In this document: piece by piece, positions 62,433 through 64,000 of the stretch
Numbering within the stretch: position 1 is the stretch's first letter
Layout: each line of letters begins with the position of its first letter
Assembly (NCBI RefSeq): GCF_000379685.1
Contig: NZ_KB903293.1
Coordinates: forward strand, 93,774-157,773
DNA: 64,000 nt
Reading direction: 5' to 3'
DNA from: Catelliglobosispora koreensis DSM 44566
GTDB taxonomy: Bacteria > Actinomycetota > Actinomycetes > Mycobacteriales > Micromonosporaceae
The notes under the pieces: generated by a model
Databases searched by the model: none
What the model was told of the DNA's origin: nothing
Seen by the model: the letters and a program-made list of their open reading frames with translations, nothing else
Program-made: the position numbers and the translations under genes

Positions 62433-63406
62433 CAGCGGCCACCGTGGAACAGCGAATACCGCTGCGGCGAGTACGACAGTGTCCGCGACGCCGGGACGGC
62501 ACCGCCGTTGGTGCCGGTGGTGCGGCGGGAGTAGCGGCCGTAGATGGCGTCAACCTCGGGCAGGCCGGTTTTATACGCGCCGGGCATGTCGAGCCTGTAT
62601 GTCGCTCCGTCAGTGACGGTGAACGAGGTTGTCCGGTCCGGAATCCCCGTCTTGTTCAGGTTCAGCCGTGTCCGCAGCCGGGTCAGCGACGCCTGCACTA
62701 GGTCTGCTGGTGGCCGGTCGAGGCCGTATTCGAACTCGACCACCACATTCGCGCGGGCCTCGGTGAACACGTTGCCGTCGGTGCGGATCAGCCGCCCATC
62801 GTCGGTGACCGTCAGCGCCGCCAGCTCGGCGGCGGTGAACGCCACGAACGTCTCGTCCATCGCCGGGGCCATCGTCACCGACCGCACCACCCGCACATCG
62901 GCGACCGAACGAACCGGGTCACTGTGGGCCAGCAGCAGCGTCGAGGTCCCCGCACCATCGAGCACGACCCGGTCGTAGCGGGGCACGAACGACCTGTCAC
63001 AGATCGTCTCGCACTCCGTTTCGACCTCAAGCCGCTTCAGTGCCAGGTCGGCCGTCGGGTATTTGCTCGCGTCAGACAGGGAAGTATCGGACGCGCGGCC
63101 CTGCGCGAGGGTGAAGTAGAACCCGCCCACGATCTCCACATAGTCGACCTCGGTCACCGAACCGCCGCCGACGGTGGCCGTCCAGGTGACCGTCAGCCGC
63201 CGCAACGACGACTGTGCCGCCAAAGGTGCCGTGATCCGCCCGGAACTCCCACCCACGACCGTCGCGTTACCCGACGACACAGCGGTGCCGTTGGCGTCCA
63301 CGATGGCGTAGGTGGGAGTGCCCGTCGGGTCGGTGGCCGTCTCGTCCACATAGAACGTGTGGCTCAGCGTCGCCGCGGCGTTGGAGGCAAGGCGGGTGAA
63401 GCCCAC
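62432..63406 (-). CDS. Head-tail connector-like protein with N-terminal beta domain
   Basis: 324-aa protein from GTG 63406, 2 nt after the preceding stop. The first 100 residues form an Ig-like beta domain (HTFYVDETATDPTGTPTYAI). The rest resembles gp6/connector proteins, with KRLEVETECETICDRSFVPR, VVVEFEYGLDRPPADLVQAS and LTRLRTRLNLNKTGIPDRTT. Upstream codons in this frame to 63874 overlap other genes and are not coding. Confidence 0.65.
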   Translation of the reverse strand: MGFTRLASNAAATLSHTFYVDETATDPTGTPTYAIVDANGTAVSSGNATVVGGSSGRITAPLAAQSSLRRLTVTWTATVGGGSVTEVDYVEIVGGFYFTLAQGRASDTSLSDASKYPTADLALKRLEVETECETICDRSFVPRYDRVVLDGAGTSTLLLAHSDPVRSVADVRVVRSVTMAPAMDETFVAFTAAELAALTVTDDGRLIRTDGNVFTEARANVVVEFEYGLDRPPADLVQASLTRLRTRLNLNKTGIPDRTTSFTVTDGATYRLDMPGAYKTGLPEVDAIYGRYSRRTTGTNGGAVPASRTLSYSPQRYSLFHGGR

Positions 63407-63408
63407 GG

Positions 63409-63702
63409 CTAGCCGATCCTGACCGACCCGGCAACGGTGCCGGTGCCGCCCACGTCGACGTAGACGCCGTTGAGGCACCACGTCGGGTGGTTGAGCGCCA
63501 CGTCGGCGGAGCCCCCGGCGGCGAGGTTGACCGCGCCGATGAGGGTCCCTGACGCGGCCGAGGCGTTGTCGTAGATCCTCACCGTCGCGGCATTGCTGCC
63601 GCCGGTCTCCTGCACCGTATAGCCGCCGAACAGGACGCCACCAGTGGCCTTGACCGCCTGGTCGGATCCAGTCAGCGCGACCGTCTGGTAGCTCTGCTTC
63701 AT
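63409..63702 (-). CDS. Small beta-rich phage protein
   Basis: 97-aa protein (QTVALTGSDQAVKATGGVLF, then GGYTVQETGGSNAATVRIYD, CLNGVYVDVGGTGTVAGSVR) that looks like a compact beta sandwich, possibly a decoration or neck-associated protein. It lies between two late genes with 2-3 bp gaps. No family recognised. Confidence 0.6.
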   Translation of the reverse strand: MKQSYQTVALTGSDQAVKATGGVLFGGYTVQETGGSNAATVRIYDNASAASGTLIGAVNLAAGGSADVALNHPTWCLNGVYVDVGGTGTVAGSVRIG

Positions 63703-63705
63703 GGG

Positions 63706-64000
63706 TTAGACCCCAGCCAGCTGGTAGTTGACGATCACGAGCAGGTTCGGGATGAGCAGGCCAGTGCCCCCCACCGTTTTGATCATGGTGAGGGTGTCCC
63801 CTGCGGTGATACTCACCCCGGCACCAAGAGTCATCGACTCCTCGGTCAGCGCGACCGAGTTCGTTGTCGACCACGCCCGCGACGCGGTAGTGGCCGCTGC
63901 GGCGCCCGCCGTGTGCCGGGTCAGGGTGTAGGTGGCGAAGTTGGTGCCATCGGCGGTGATCGCCGCTGACGGGACGATGGTGACGGCGGTGACGACACAG
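63706..64000 (-). CDS. Phage late protein, 5' end beyond the window
   Basis: C-terminal 97 codons of a leftward gene cut by the window edge, ending TAA at 63706-63708. It reads VTIVPSAAITADGTNFATYT, then RAWSTTNSVALTEESMTLGA, and ends LLIPNLLVIVNYQLAGV: a beta-rich virion-type protein similar in style to the 97-aa neighbour. Capsid, portal and terminase genes are expected further right. Confidence 0.6.
   Translation of the reverse strand, partial: CVVTAVTIVPSAAITADGTNFATYTLTRHTAGAAAATTASRAWSTTNSVALTEESMTLGAGVSITAGDTLTMIKTVGGTGLLIPNLLVIVNYQLAGV

Noticed and set aside
63406-63874. N-terminal extension of the connector-like gene
   Set aside because: The upstream codons overlap two other late genes and are Arg/Gly/His-rich out-of-frame sequence; the GTG at 63406 directly after the preceding stop is a better start.

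Overview
The window is high-GC DNA with GTG/TTG starts, 4-nt stop/start overlaps and actinobacterial gene families. These include a conservon (cvnA-D), ClgR-free Gram-positive style lipoproteins, a BMP-type nucleoside importer, an actinobacterial animal-like alpha-amylase, and a prs / rplY / pth / glmU / tRNA-Gln neighbourhood. A filamentous or related actinomycete, plausibly Pseudonocardiaceae, is the best inference; the genus cannot be read from the sequence. About 1-47.9 kb is ordinary chromosome. About 48 kb to the right edge is the left part of an integrated element carrying siphovirus structural genes.

Chromosome, left to right. (1) 0-6.7 kb: an orphan Tat-type lipoprotein of the amino-acid ABC binding-protein class, then a complete conservon on the minus strand (CvnA nitrate/sulfonate-sensing kinase, CvnB roadblock, CvnC DUF742, CvnD GTPase), then a P-loop uridine-kinase-like protein. 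(2) 6.6-16.3 kb: a nucleoside uptake and salvage block. BMP lipoprotein, ABC ATPase, two permeases, cytidine deaminase and pyrimidine-nucleoside phosphorylase form one minus-strand operon; adenosine deaminase and an RlmA-like rRNA methyltransferase diverge next to it. A strong hairpin separates the binding protein from the ATPase. (3) 16.4-26.2 kb: maltose/maltodextrin use. MalE, MalF (with a long extracytoplasmic loop), MalG and a cytosolic GH13 enzyme are on minus; a LacI regulator, a lipoprotein alpha-amylase and an alpha-glucosidase are on plus. CTTGC-type words occur in front of both transcription units. (4) 26-38.8 kb: mixed housekeeping and accessory genes: YihY, 2H phosphoesterase, TrpS, an unusual membrane-tethered ECF sigma factor fused to an Asp-box (propeller-like) domain, GT87 mannosyltransferase, CBS/CorC protein, galE-galK, PaaI thioesterase, a higBA toxin-antitoxin pair, an oxidoreductase, a soluble SPFH protein and a secreted four-repeat protein. 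(5) 38.9-47.9 kb: cysN, cysD, cysQ and a polyprenyl-phosphate sugar transferase in one operon, then pth, rplY, prs, a lone LuxR-type HTH protein, glmU and tRNA-Gln(UUG).

Integrated element (from about 47.9 kb). A tyrosine recombinase starts 306 bp upstream of the 5' end of tRNA-Gln. Then come a GntR/UTRA repressor with two clear palindromic operators, a small CxxC membrane protein, a ribbon-helix-helix protein divergent from a DUF2637 membrane protein with three repeated operator-like sites between them, and a strong bidirectional terminator. From 51.7 kb to the edge all late genes but one read leftward: small membrane proteins and an M15-like peptidase (lysis), tail tip/minor tail proteins, tape measure, a gpG/gpGT tail-assembly chaperone pair with a readable -1 frameshift, two related tail-tube proteins, and connector-type proteins. 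One rightward membrane-anchored gene sits between the tape measure and the chaperone and looks like a moron. Capsid, portal and terminase genes and the right attachment site would lie beyond the window. The GntR and DUF2637 genes are more typical of actinomycete conjugative elements than of tailed phages, so the element looks mosaic.
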